The notes beneath the pieces were generated by a model, which worked only from the letters and a program-made list of their open reading frames with translations, had not been told where the DNA came from and ran no database searches. Positions 9,204-16,286 of a stretch of DNA of 58,875 nucleotides are shown piece after piece. Made by a program: the position numbers and the translations under genes. This stretch comes from Leuconostoc inhae (GTDB taxonomy: Bacteria > Bacillota > Bacilli > Lactobacillales > Lactobacillaceae): assembly GCF_019656015.1 (NCBI RefSeq), contig NZ_BPKW01000007.1, forward strand, positions 1-58,875. The letters run 5' to 3'. Position 1 is the first letter of the stretch; each line of letters opens with the position of its first letter.

Positions 9204-9824
9204 CTACATTCCAATTAATTTAATAAGCCAATCAAAACTATATAGTACGATAAAACTATAACAAGCAATACCCACTGGTTTGCTTAATATCAAAATCCAG
9301 AAAAATTGCTTAAATGACATTTTTGTTAAACTTGTTAACAGAACTAATACATCATCTGGTGCAATTGGTAAGATCATTAAAAAAGTAAATAATTTTACCC
9401 AGCCATTACTGTTGAGCCGATTCATATATTTATGGCGTATTTTTTTTGACACAATCGCCTCAACCAATGGCAACCCAAATACACGACCAATGCGAAACAA
9501 AATCAAAGAACCTAGCACAATGCCGATATAATTATAGACGAATCCTAACCATGTGCCAAAAAGCATTGGCCCGACAGCAAGTGTCACGCCCCCTGGAATA
9601 ATCGGAATAACAACTTGGATAATTTGTACACCAGTGAAAGCCAAGGGAGCCCAGACACCAAACTCATGAATTGTTTGACGTAATAGTGCTTGGTTGGTCA
9701 ACAAACCTGCGTGCCATAAATATAAACCAGCAACGACTGTTAATATTAGTCCTATTATACCAATAATTTTTGTTAAATTTTGAATCATGCGTCTTTTTTT
9801 AATGATTAAACTACTTTTACGCAT
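9204..9824 (-). CDS. VTT-domain (TVP38/TMEM64, DedA-like) membrane protein
   Basis: About 206 residues with 5-6 membrane segments. The VTT signature is seen as IPGGVTLAVGPMLFGTWLG, then the G-S-L-I-L-F-R-I-G-R segment, a basic loop, and PIAPDDVLVLLTSLTKMSFKQFF. The superfamily contains DedA proteins such as UptA, which flip undecaprenyl phosphate. Start is uncertain: no good SD is seen. I chose ATG 9824; the frame is open up to an ATG at 9953 overlapping the DUF4097 gene by 23 nt, which would add a very basic 43-residue extension. A minus-strand TATAAT lies in the extension, so a separate promoter is also possible. It sits between DUF4097 and DUF368. Confidence 0.8.
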   Translation of the reverse strand: MRKSSLIIKKRRMIQNLTKIIGIIGLILTVVAGLYLWHAGLLTNQALLRQTIHEFGVWAPLAFTGVQIIQVVIPIIPGGVTLAVGPMLFGTWLGFVYNYIGIVLGSLILFRIGRVFGLPLVEAIVSKKIRHKYMNRLNSNGWVKLFTFLMILPIAPDDVLVLLTSLTKMSFKQFFWILILSKPVGIACYSFIVLYSFDWLIKLIGM

Positions 9825-9930
9825 ACTTAAATGTTGTCCGCGCTTGAGGTTAAGTCGCCGATAACTTTTAATTTTTTGATTATAATAGACAATATACGCT
9901 TTGACATGATTCACTCTAACAATTTTGGTA

Positions 9931-10818
9931 TTATTCAATTTCGATATCGCCATTTTGATTCTGAATCACAAGAGCAGCATTTCCTTGCTGTTGCCCTGTT
10001 AAAGTTGGTGACACCTCAACATCACCAATAGTATTGTGCGTTGAAAATGTGGGCAACTGTGTTGTTTCTATGGAGATATCCCCATTTTGATTACGTATGT
10101 GCCCACCAATTTCAATTTTGCTATGCTCAATATCTGCATCACCATTTTTCAAATCAGCTTCAAGTGTTTTCACAGAACTACCAGCTAACGTTAAATCATC
10201 ATTATTTAACTTAACCCGCAACTTATCAATTGTCACATTGTGTAAATTAGCCTCTGCATTTTGTACATCTGCCATTGTGTTTTGTGATGTCACACGTACT
10301 AAATTCACGTCACCGTTATCTGACTTGACATTAATCGTGTCAGCACTCACGTCTGCCATCGTGACATCAGAATCACTTTGCGTAACAGCAACCGTATTAA
10401 GTTTAACATGTCTTGGCACCGTAATCGTCAATCGTGGTGAGGCGTCTTCATCAAATTGGCCCCAAACAAAAGAAACACTACGATAACCGGTTGTTTCTTT
10501 TTCGATTTTTAACTCATTATTTGAAAAACTAATTTTTGCTTTATTTTTACTGTCACCGTGTGTTTCTGTTACCGCAAACGTATCCCCTTGTTGAACATAA
10601 ACATCAGTATCAGTAGCGTTTACCGTAATTTTTTGAATATCTTGTGCATTTTTAGGTAATTGATGGGATAAATCATCAGTTTTAACAGCTTCTTCTTTTT
10701 GATAAGAAAACCCATTGTCCCAAATAACTGTTCCTGGCTTTTCAATCAATGCCGCTGAAGTTGCCATCACAACACCAACTGCCAATAAAGACCAGCCAAT
10801 AATCGTTTTACGCTTCAT
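9931..10818 (-). CDS. DUF4097 (LiaX C-terminal-like beta-helix) membrane-anchored protein
   Basis: 295 residues. One N-terminal membrane helix (about residues 7-25, after MKRK) is followed by a repetitive beta-rich region with recurring patterns such as NGDVNLVRV, NDDLTLAGS, NGDADIEHS and NGDISIETT, typical of the DUF4097 right-handed beta fold. LiaX, the daptomycin-response protein of enterococci, carries the same domain; that it senses envelope damage here is inference. The start ATG at 10818 has AAAAAGGAGC upstream; earlier in-frame codons lie within the preceding gene. It overlaps the upstream DUF1700 gene by 11 nt, so the two are probably translationally coupled. Confidence 0.85.
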   Translation of the reverse strand: MKRKTIIGWSLLAVGVVMATSAALIEKPGTVIWDNGFSYQKEEAVKTDDLSHQLPKNAQDIQKITVNATDTDVYVQQGDTFAVTETHGDSKNKAKISFSNNELKIEKETTGYRSVSFVWGQFDEDASPRLTITVPRHVKLNTVAVTQSDSDVTMADVSADTINVKSDNGDVNLVRVTSQNTMADVQNAEANLHNVTIDKLRVKLNNDDLTLAGSSVKTLEADLKNGDADIEHSKIEIGGHIRNQNGDISIETTQLPTFSTHNTIGDVEVSPTLTGQQQGNAALVIQNQNGDIEIE

Positions 10819-11398
10819 AACTTGCTCCTTTTTTAATAAATCGCCGACCAATAGCTTTAATTAAGTTAACAAGACCGTTAAAGCACATGCGTATAAGTGA
10901 GAACATCAGTGGCCCAATCAATACCAAAACGCCAATTGCAGCAACACCGACACCAATGAAGAATAGACCACCGCTCAGTGAACTAAACACAATTGCAACA
11001 CCAGAAACAATGCTAACAACCGCTGTAATGATTATTGCCACTACAATTGAAACGATTGTGATTGCCATAGCAAACACAATGGCTAATGCTGAGATTAGTA
11101 GCACTACCATTATCAAAGCAACCGGCAATATAACAGGTGATGCCAATAATCCCAAAATAACGACCCATATCATGCGCAATTGTTGCTTTGGCTTAATCTC
11201 TGACTCGTCATCAGCATCCATATAAAAATCAGCAATTAACCGTCGCGCAAATTGTTTTGGTGTCCCAAATTGTTTGTGTGCATCTGCATTACTTAAATGA
11301 GCATCAGTAAAGTATTCATCATAATAGGCCATTGTATCGTCACGTTCATCACGTGGCAGTACATGCAAGTGTGCCTCTAATTCGTTTAAGTAATTCAT
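10808..11398 (-). CDS. HAAS/DUF1700 membrane protein
   Basis: 196 residues. The N-terminal ~75 residues match the HAAS (DUF1700) helical domain: MNYLNELEAHL, then RDDTMAYYDEYF and FGTPKQFARRL. Three or four membrane helices follow from about residue 76, rich in Ile/Val/Ala. HAAS proteins nearly always sit beside a PadR regulator and are thought to transmit its state. Here the gene starts 4 nt inside the PadR gene (ATGA overlap) and overlaps the DUF4097 gene at its end. The triad PadR-HAAS-DUF4097 is widespread in Firmicutes and associated with envelope stress, although its biochemical role is poorly known. Confidence 0.85.
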   Translation of the reverse strand: MNYLNELEAHLHVLPRDERDDTMAYYDEYFTDAHLSNADAHKQFGTPKQFARRLIADFYMDADDESEIKPKQQLRMIWVVILGLLASPVILPVALIMVVLLISALAIVFAMAITIVSIVVAIIITAVVSIVSGVAIVFSSLSGGLFFIGVGVAAIGVLVLIGPLMFSLIRMCFNGLVNLIKAIGRRFIKKGASYEA

Positions 11399-11706
11399 AT
11401 TTGCTCTCCTAAAATTGCGTTAATTCCTATGGAAAAATCTTGCCAAGCATCTTTAATACCACTCAGGTGTTCCCGACCATTATCAGTTAATTGATAATAT
11501 TTTCGCATTCGTCCTTCAAAAGGTTCACTATAAGTTGTTAATTCGCCACCCTTTTCCAAACGACGCAAGACAGGGTACATCGTTGATTCAGAAACAATCA
11601 CATGTTGTTTTACCTTTTTAGTCAATGCATAACCGTATAAATCTTGCTTATCCAAAATAGCCAAAACAGTCCCGTCAAGCAGCACTGTTGGTGTTTGTAT
11701 CATCAT
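11395..11706 (-). CDS. PadR-family transcriptional regulator
   Basis: A 103-residue winged-helix repressor, short PadR-s2 type. Motifs are DLYGYALTKKVKQ, ESTMYPVLRRLEKGGELTTY and GRMRKYYQLTDNGREHL. PadR proteins bind promoter palindromes and respond to ligands or partner proteins. This is the first gene of the operon ending with DUF368. Its promoter (TTGAAA, 17 nt, TATAAT) is embedded in a 16-bp inverted repeat, so autorepression is very likely. AGAGG precedes tandem ATG codons at 11706 and 11703. Confidence 0.93.
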   Translation of the reverse strand: MMIQTPTVLLDGTVLAILDKQDLYGYALTKKVKQHVIVSESTMYPVLRRLEKGGELTTYSEPFEGRMRKYYQLTDNGREHLSGIKDAWQDFSIGINAILGEQI

Positions 11707-11722
11707 ATTATAACCTCTAGTA

Positions 11723-11773
11723 TACTATTTTCTGTATAGTATATATTATACGGAAAATAGTATTGTTTTTCAA
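11723..11773 (-). promoter_or_regulatory. padR operon promoter with overlapping operator
   Basis: Minus-strand -35 TTGAAA is at 11768-11773 and -10 TATAAT at 11745-11750, with a 17-nt spacer. Two 16-nt arms at 11723-11738 and 11747-11762 are inverted repeats with one mismatch and an 8-nt centre, covering the -10 and the start of transcription. This is the expected place for a PadR operator. Confidence 0.8.
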
Positions 11774-11774
11774 C

Positions 11775-11799
11775 AAAAAAACAGCAATTATAATTGCTG
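11775..11799 (-). terminator. thiE terminator
   Basis: Stem CAGCAATTA/TAATTGCTG (11782-11799) with a minus-strand run of seven T. It overlaps the last codons of thiE and ends just upstream of the padR -35 box. Confidence 0.8.
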
Positions 11800-12423
11800 C
11801 CAATACTTTAATACATTTTCAATATTTGAGTTGGTACTAATCATACTAATCACAGCAGCACCATCAACACCTGTTGCTAACACTGCTGCTAAATTATCCT
11901 GACTGATCCCACCAATTGCAACTGCTGGCCAGCGACTTTGTTCGACTAGTCTCTTAAGTTCTATTAAACCAATCGCTGGCTTCGCATCTGCTTTACTTTT
12001 AGTTTCAAATACTGGGCCAATGCCGATATTATCAATACCTGACAATAATGACATACGTTCATACTCTTTTTGAGTAGACACTGACACACCAACAAACATG
12101 CCCTGACTTGCAGTAATATTAGCTGCAATATTACCATCCCCCTGACCGAAATGTACGCCATCTGCGTGCACCATATGCGCTAAAGCGATGTCATCATCAA
12201 TGACAAAAGGTACATGGTAAGATGAGGTGAGTTCCCTTACACGTTGTGCAACACGTAGTTTATCAGCACCACTCAAGGATCCAGAACCTTTTTCACGGTA
12301 TTGAAACAAGGTAATACCATGCTTTAACGCTTTCTCTAACACATTGTAAAACTTACGTTCATCTATAACATTTTGCGTGCCTAATATAAAATACCGTGCT
12401 AACATTGTACGATTAAATATCAT
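11788..12423 (-). CDS. thiE: Thiamine-phosphate synthase
   Basis: 211 residues, a TIM-barrel enzyme joining HMP-pyrophosphate and thiazole phosphate to make thiamine phosphate. Motifs are ITLFQYREKG, PFVIDDDIALA, ADGVHFGQGD, DNIGIGPVFETKSK and the phosphate-binding AIGGISQDN. GGAGG lies 6 nt before the ATG at 12423, which overlaps the end of thiD by 11 nt. It is the last gene of the riboswitch-controlled salvage operon thiM-thiD-thiE. Confidence 0.95.
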   Translation of the reverse strand: MIFNRTMLARYFILGTQNVIDERKFYNVLEKALKHGITLFQYREKGSGSLSGADKLRVAQRVRELTSSYHVPFVIDDDIALAHMVHADGVHFGQGDGNIAANITASQGMFVGVSVSTQKEYERMSLLSGIDNIGIGPVFETKSKADAKPAIGLIELKRLVEQSRWPAVAIGGISQDNLAAVLATGVDGAAVISMISTNSNIENVLKYWQQL

Positions 12424-13246
12424 CTATAACCTCCGGTTGATTTTCTTTTGCAATCACTGCCAGATGATTCAATGGCCCATGTCCATGTCCCACTTGGATA
12501 CCGTCTCTAATAGTGGCATCGACATAAGCTTTGCCTTTTATAATGGCAGTCTTCATATCCAGACCAAGAGCCAGTTGTGCCGCAATAGCTGCCGAAAGCG
12601 TATCACCGGTACCATGAGTTCTTTCAGTGTCAACACGCTGGCTTTTTAACCAAAAATAACTACCATCCGCAAGTAGCGCAAAATCATACACAGCTATGTC
12701 ACTACCATGTCCGCCTTTCAGTAAGACATTTTTAGCACCTAATAATTGTAACTTATAGGCTGCTGCCTTAACATCTTCATGTGTTTGAATTGTCATTTCC
12801 GTTAAGACTTCCGCCTCTGGCATGTTTGGTGTCACCATTGTCGCAAGTGGCAATAATTGCGTCTTTAATGCTAGAATTGCGTCATCGCACAATAGCTTTG
12901 CACCGCCCTTGGCTACCATAACAGGATCTAAAATATAACTGCCAAAATCATAAGTTTTTAGTGCTTTTGCAACAGTGTGCACAGTTTGCACGTCACCTAA
13001 CATACCAGTTTTCACGGCAGAAATAGACAAATCATCAGCAACCGACTGTATTTGTTCCGCGATAACAGCAGGTGGTATCATTTGTACCTGCTGAACACCC
13101 CGTGTATTCTGTGCAGTAACTGATACAATCACATTGCCACCATAGACGCCTTGTGCCATAAATGTTTTCAAATCTGCCGAGACACCAGCCCCACCACTTG
13201 AATCCGTGCCAGCAATTGTTAAAACTTGTGGTGTATTATTAATCAT
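12413..13246 (-). CDS. thiD: Hydroxymethylpyrimidine/phosphomethylpyrimidine kinase
   Basis: 277 residues, a ribokinase-fold enzyme phosphorylating HMP and then HMP-phosphate. Motifs are AGTDSSGGAGVSADLKTF near the N terminus, DPVMVAKGGAKLL in the middle and ERTHGTGDTLSAAIAA with the catalytic GTGD. The chosen ATG (13246) follows a GAGGTGG ribosome site and overlaps the thiM stop by 8 nt; an upstream in-frame ATG at 13282 lies fully inside thiM and would add 12 residues not usual for the family. Confidence 0.94.
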   Translation of the reverse strand: MINNTPQVLTIAGTDSSGGAGVSADLKTFMAQGVYGGNVIVSVTAQNTRGVQQVQMIPPAVIAEQIQSVADDLSISAVKTGMLGDVQTVHTVAKALKTYDFGSYILDPVMVAKGGAKLLCDDAILALKTQLLPLATMVTPNMPEAEVLTEMTIQTHEDVKAAAYKLQLLGAKNVLLKGGHGSDIAVYDFALLADGSYFWLKSQRVDTERTHGTGDTLSAAIAAQLALGLDMKTAIIKGKAYVDATIRDGIQVGHGHGPLNHLAVIAKENQPEVIDDI

Positions 13247-14015
13247 GAGCCACCTCGCTTTTAATAAAACCATCAAGTTCATCTTCTGTTAACAAATAAA
13301 GCTCATCTAATAATTGGTTCACAAAATAGCCAGGTGTTTTAACTTTTTTATTGGCTTTGACACCAGCTAACTTCATCGTTGCCATTGCTCGCACTGTATT
13401 CTCAATTGAAATACCATCACCATTATAAGTGCCAATTAAGGCTGAAAGCGCATCACCTGTCCCAACATTTGTCGCCAAAAGTGGCACATCAACGTCAATC
13501 GTGTGCGTTGTATGACCATCACTAATAACATCTTGTTTACCACTTAACGCAATAATGGCACCTGTTTTTTTAGCAGCCATTATTGCAATTTTTCTAACGT
13601 CCCCATCACCAGTCGCATCAATACCTTGACTAGAAAAATCAACACCAGCAAACCAAGCAATTTCAGCTGCGTTGCCACGAATAATATCAACTTGTGCATC
13701 TGCCATAAGTGCTGACACAGGCAAGCTTCGTGAAGGTATGCCCACAGCCACTGGGTCCAAAACAACAACTTTGCCAGCTTGATTTGCTAATTGCGCTAGT
13801 TTAATAGTTTCAAGTAATTCTGAACGTCGCCAAGTACCACTGTTGATAACCACAGCATCACTTGCAGCAACTAAGTCTGGAAATTCTTCTAACTCGCGGG
13901 CCATAATGGGTGACCCACCAATGACATTGACAACGTTAGCCACAAATTGCGGTGTGACATAATTTGCATAATTGAATACAAGTGGACTTTTAATTTTTAT
14001 TTCTGATAGCTTCAT
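13239..14015 (-). CDS. thiM: Hydroxyethylthiazole kinase
   Basis: 258 residues, phosphorylating salvaged thiazole alcohol. SPLVFNYANYVTPQFVANVVNVIGGSPIM is shown in part: NYVTPQFVANVVNVIGGSPIM aligns with the family N terminus apart from minor changes. DPVAVGIPSRSL and VGTGDALSALIGT are the ribokinase-like active-site segments. AAGGAGA precedes the ATG. First gene of the operon, directly downstream of the TPP riboswitch terminator. Genes for de novo HMP or thiazole synthesis are absent from the window, so this looks like salvage only. Confidence 0.94.
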   Translation of the reverse strand: MKLSEIKIKSPLVFNYANYVTPQFVANVVNVIGGSPIMARELEEFPDLVAASDAVVINSGTWRRSELLETIKLAQLANQAGKVVVLDPVAVGIPSRSLPVSALMADAQVDIIRGNAAEIAWFAGVDFSSQGIDATGDGDVRKIAIMAAKKTGAIIALSGKQDVISDGHTTHTIDVDVPLLATNVGTGDALSALIGTYNGDGISIENTVRAMATMKLAGVKANKKVKTPGYFVNQLLDELYLLTEDELDGFIKSEVAHD

Positions 14016-14065
14016 AATTTTTTCTCCTTATAACGTTTGGTGTCACAATATTAAAAACAATAGAA

Positions 14066-14106
14066 AAGCCGTTGATTGAATCCACAAAGGAAAATCAATC
14101 AACGGC
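14066..14106 (-). terminator. Riboswitch expression-platform terminator upstream of thiM
   Basis: Perfect 12-bp stem GCCGTTGATTGA/TCAATCAACGGC (14068-14079 with 14095-14106) followed on the minus strand by TTTTCTATTGTTTTT. It stands between the TPP aptamer and thiM, fitting a ligand-dependent transcription OFF switch. Confidence 0.85.
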
Positions 14107-14150
14107 TACAAAAATAGGCACACAGCGCTTAAAATTAGTATTCGAAAATG

Positions 14151-14220
14151 TATCTCCCTTCGCACGCATTACCATGATCAGGTTCAATGGGTGTTTCTCA
14201 GCCAAATGGCACCCCAGATA
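14151..14220 (-). ncRNA. TPP riboswitch (THI element) aptamer
   Basis: The minus strand shows the conserved THI-box order: TATCT of P1, GGGGTGCC, GGCTGAGA, ACCC, GAACCTGAT, GGTAATGCG, GCGAAGGGA, AGATA of P1. The sequence is upstream of thiM-thiD-thiE and followed by a terminator hairpin, so thiamine pyrophosphate should shut the operon off. Confidence 0.97.
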
Positions 14221-14242
14221 TATCTATTTAGTTTATGAGCTT

Positions 14243-14271
14243 ATTTTAGCTTAAAATAACCTATATTGCAA
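14243..14271 (-). promoter_or_regulatory. Promoter of the thiamine salvage operon
   Basis: Minus-strand -35 TTGCAA at 14266-14271, 17-nt spacer, -10 TAAAAT at 14243-14248, about 15-20 nt upstream of the riboswitch. No terminator separates it from the small gene ending at 14280, so read-through from the MoxR cassette is possible. Confidence 0.8.
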
Positions 14272-14279
14272 GATAATGG

Positions 14280-14789
14280 TCATCCCCACCACGTTTTATC
14301 ATCAAAATCGCGCATTTGATGTGTCAATGATAATTGTTGTGCAGAGTTAACATGAATATAACTTGTTGTGTAAGGATTTTTCATAAGCTTTTTCATTTGC
14401 TTGAACTTTTCACTATTTAAAAAGGATCCTAGTGCCGTGTGATCAGGCCAAAAACTCCACAATATATAGTCTGCTTTGCCATTACTATTTTGTGCAAGGA
14501 CTGCATCTTTAGGTACAAGTTGTGCGATTAATTCATCATTGCGATCCTTAGTTTGAAAAGCAATTTGATGGATAACGTCACCACTTAACTCACCAACTGT
14601 CACAACACTATTAAATACCATCGGCCGTTTAAAATGGGCCACCATGTCAGGTGCATCAACAATCAATACATTCGTCCCTGCTAATTGCGATTCTTTACCC
14701 AAATAGAAAAACTTATCTGGATTGCGGGCTTGCAGTGCTAACAATTCTGCAGGTGCTTGTTCAGGTGCTAATATTAAATTAATTTTCAT
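14280..14789 (-). CDS. Hypothetical protein at the end of the MoxR-VWA cassette
   Basis: 169 residues, soluble, no signal or membrane segment; function not recognised. The C-terminal half contains YILWSFWPDHTALGSFLNSEKFKQM, of which SFWPDHTALGSFLNSEKF resembles the strand-helix of ABM/dimeric ferredoxin-like domains, but this is only a weak impression. A GAGGAGC ribosome site precedes the ATG, which overlaps the stop of the preceding 107-residue gene by 4 nt. Tight packing suggests it works with the AAA+ and VWA proteins upstream, or it may be carried along in the operon. Confidence 0.65.
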   Translation of the reverse strand: MKINLILAPEQAPAELLALQARNPDKFFYLGKESQLAGTNVLIVDAPDMVAHFKRPMVFNSVVTVGELSGDVIHQIAFQTKDRNDELIAQLVPKDAVLAQNSNGKADYILWSFWPDHTALGSFLNSEKFKQMKKLMKNPYTTSYIHVNSAQQLSLTHQMRDFDDKTWWG

Positions 14790-15109
14790 AAGAAAGGCTC
14801 CTCTAATAGCTTCACAACATCCGGTGATAATCGTGATGAATTATTTCTAATAAATTTTTTGACGCCTGCAAATGTTACCAAATCAATCGTTGTCGGAACA
14901 GCTTTCACTTGATTTAAGTATCTTGCAAAAGCAATATCGGATAATGTCATCATGTTGACACCCCAACCTTCAGGCAATAATAATGATTCCCAGTCATCAT
15001 TTAGAAGCGCTTCTGCACGTTTAAAACGGCTATCTTTATTAATAAAACTACGTAATTCATTTGGTTGTAACTTATTATTCATCATGTCATTATTAACGCG
15101 ACTGATCAA
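14786..15109 (-). CDS. Small hypothetical protein of the MoxR-VWA cassette
   Basis: About 107 residues, no recognised domain. It contains a charged N-terminal half (NNKLQPNELRSFINKDSRFKRAE within a helical stretch) and ends with LLEEPFL. I chose the TTG at 15109 because AAGGGG lies 5 nt before it; an in-frame TTG at 15151 would overlap the VWA gene and has no SD, and ATG codons at 15085/15082 are later options. It lies between the zincin-VWA gene and the 169-residue gene with overlaps or gaps of a few bases, consistent with one operon of four. Confidence 0.6.
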   Translation of the reverse strand: MISRVNNDMMNNKLQPNELRSFINKDSRFKRAEALLNDDWESLLLPEGWGVNMMTLSDIAFARYLNQVKAVPTTIDLVTFAGVKKFIRNNSSRLSPDVVKLLEEPFL

Positions 15110-15128
15110 CGTATCCCCTTCTAGAGAA

Positions 15129-16286
15129 CTATACAACCACAACTTTACCAAATGGTTGACTAATACTCAATTTTTTATCTTTTGGCAACAACCAATAAAC
15201 TTGTTTAAATGATGTTTGCAGTTCATTTTTTTCACCATCACCATCTGTTAGAATGACAACAATTGTTTGCTTCGGATTAAATTTTTTATCACTTAATGCA
15301 TTAAAAATGCTTTGAAAAGTTGTACCACCACCTGTATGTCGCACCCATTCCTTGATTTTCTTTATCTCATATACTTGTGTATCAAAAGAAAAAACATGGA
15401 CACTAGCATCAAACTGTTTCGTTAATTCTAAAACATTTGCCAACATCATACCAGCTTGTTGATCAGAGATGGATGCTGAATTATCAATAAAAACAACGAG
15501 CTGTGTGTTAAACACACTAATTTCACCAGCTAAGTCTAATCTGTATGCTTGCCGTCTGTTAAACCTGGCACGTGATTCACGTCGTTTATTTGGCTGTTGA
15601 CTTAACCCAGTGCGTATGGCCGCACGCCAATTACGTTTAGGTGCAATCACTTCATCAATATGCTGACGAACGATAGGTGATAGTTGCCCACGACCTGAGC
15701 GCTTGGCATCCTCAGTTGCTTTTTTAAGGACCATATCAAGCGCTGCTTTAGCCTCATCTAAGGCGCCCTCAGCACTAGACCAATCACTATGACTATCCAA
15801 CTTGTTATGACCATGTGATGGTATTTGGTCTACAAATTCAGACAGGCGTGAAATATAGACTTCTGAATCCTCATTGGCCGGTAACATTTTACCGTACATC
15901 TCAAAAATTGTTTGCAACGTCAAGGCACCAGGTAGATCACCTAGTTGATCTGGTAAATATTGATTGACAGCAAGATCTGTTCCTAAGTCAATCAATGAGT
16001 CCTGTTGTTTTTTAGCATAACGCAATGGATGTTGCCATATCACATGGAGTGCTTCATGCGCCAAAGCCAAAGCAATTTGATTATGATTAGTAAACAAATG
16101 TGTTAATATATCAGGGTTCATCACTAAAAACCAGCGATGATTATGCCACTTAAGTGCCAAAGCATGGTCTAAATTCAGGTCTTTTTCACGGGCTAAATTC
16201 ATCACAATATTGCCATATAATGGTGATTCATCCAATAATGTCTTAATCCCGTCAACAATTAAATTGTCTTTTTCATTAACATTCAT
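15129..16286 (-). CDS. Zincin-like/VWA domain protein (DUF2201 type), MoxR partner
   Basis: 385 residues in two parts. Residues ~20-230 form a metallopeptidase-like domain with HEALH (an HExxH motif) in ALAHEALHVIWQHP, followed by DLGTDLAVNQYLPDQLG. Residues ~260-385 form a von Willebrand A-like domain with the metal-binding site FIDNSASIS (DxSxS), a GGGTTF threonine and ILTDGDGE. Such DUF2201 proteins usually pair with MoxR/CbbQ-type ATPases; the pair may act as a chaperone or metal-insertion machine for an unknown client. It overlaps the ATPase gene by 4 nt. Proteolysis by the HEALH site is possible but unproven. Confidence 0.85.
   Translation of the reverse strand: MNVNEKDNLIVDGIKTLLDESPLYGNIVMNLAREKDLNLDHALALKWHNHRWFLVMNPDILTHLFTNHNQIALALAHEALHVIWQHPLRYAKKQQDSLIDLGTDLAVNQYLPDQLGDLPGALTLQTIFEMYGKMLPANEDSEVYISRLSEFVDQIPSHGHNKLDSHSDWSSAEGALDEAKAALDMVLKKATEDAKRSGRGQLSPIVRQHIDEVIAPKRNWRAAIRTGLSQQPNKRRESRARFNRRQAYRLDLAGEISVFNTQLVVFIDNSASISDQQAGMMLANVLELTKQFDASVHVFSFDTQVYEIKKIKEWVRHTGGGTTFQSIFNALSDKKFNPKQTIVVILTDGDGEKNELQTSFKQVYWLLPKDKKLSISQPFGKVVVV

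Noticed and set aside
10097-10486. Plus-strand open frame of 129 codons
   Set aside because: It is antisense to the DUF4097 gene, with no SD and composition explained by the opposite strand.
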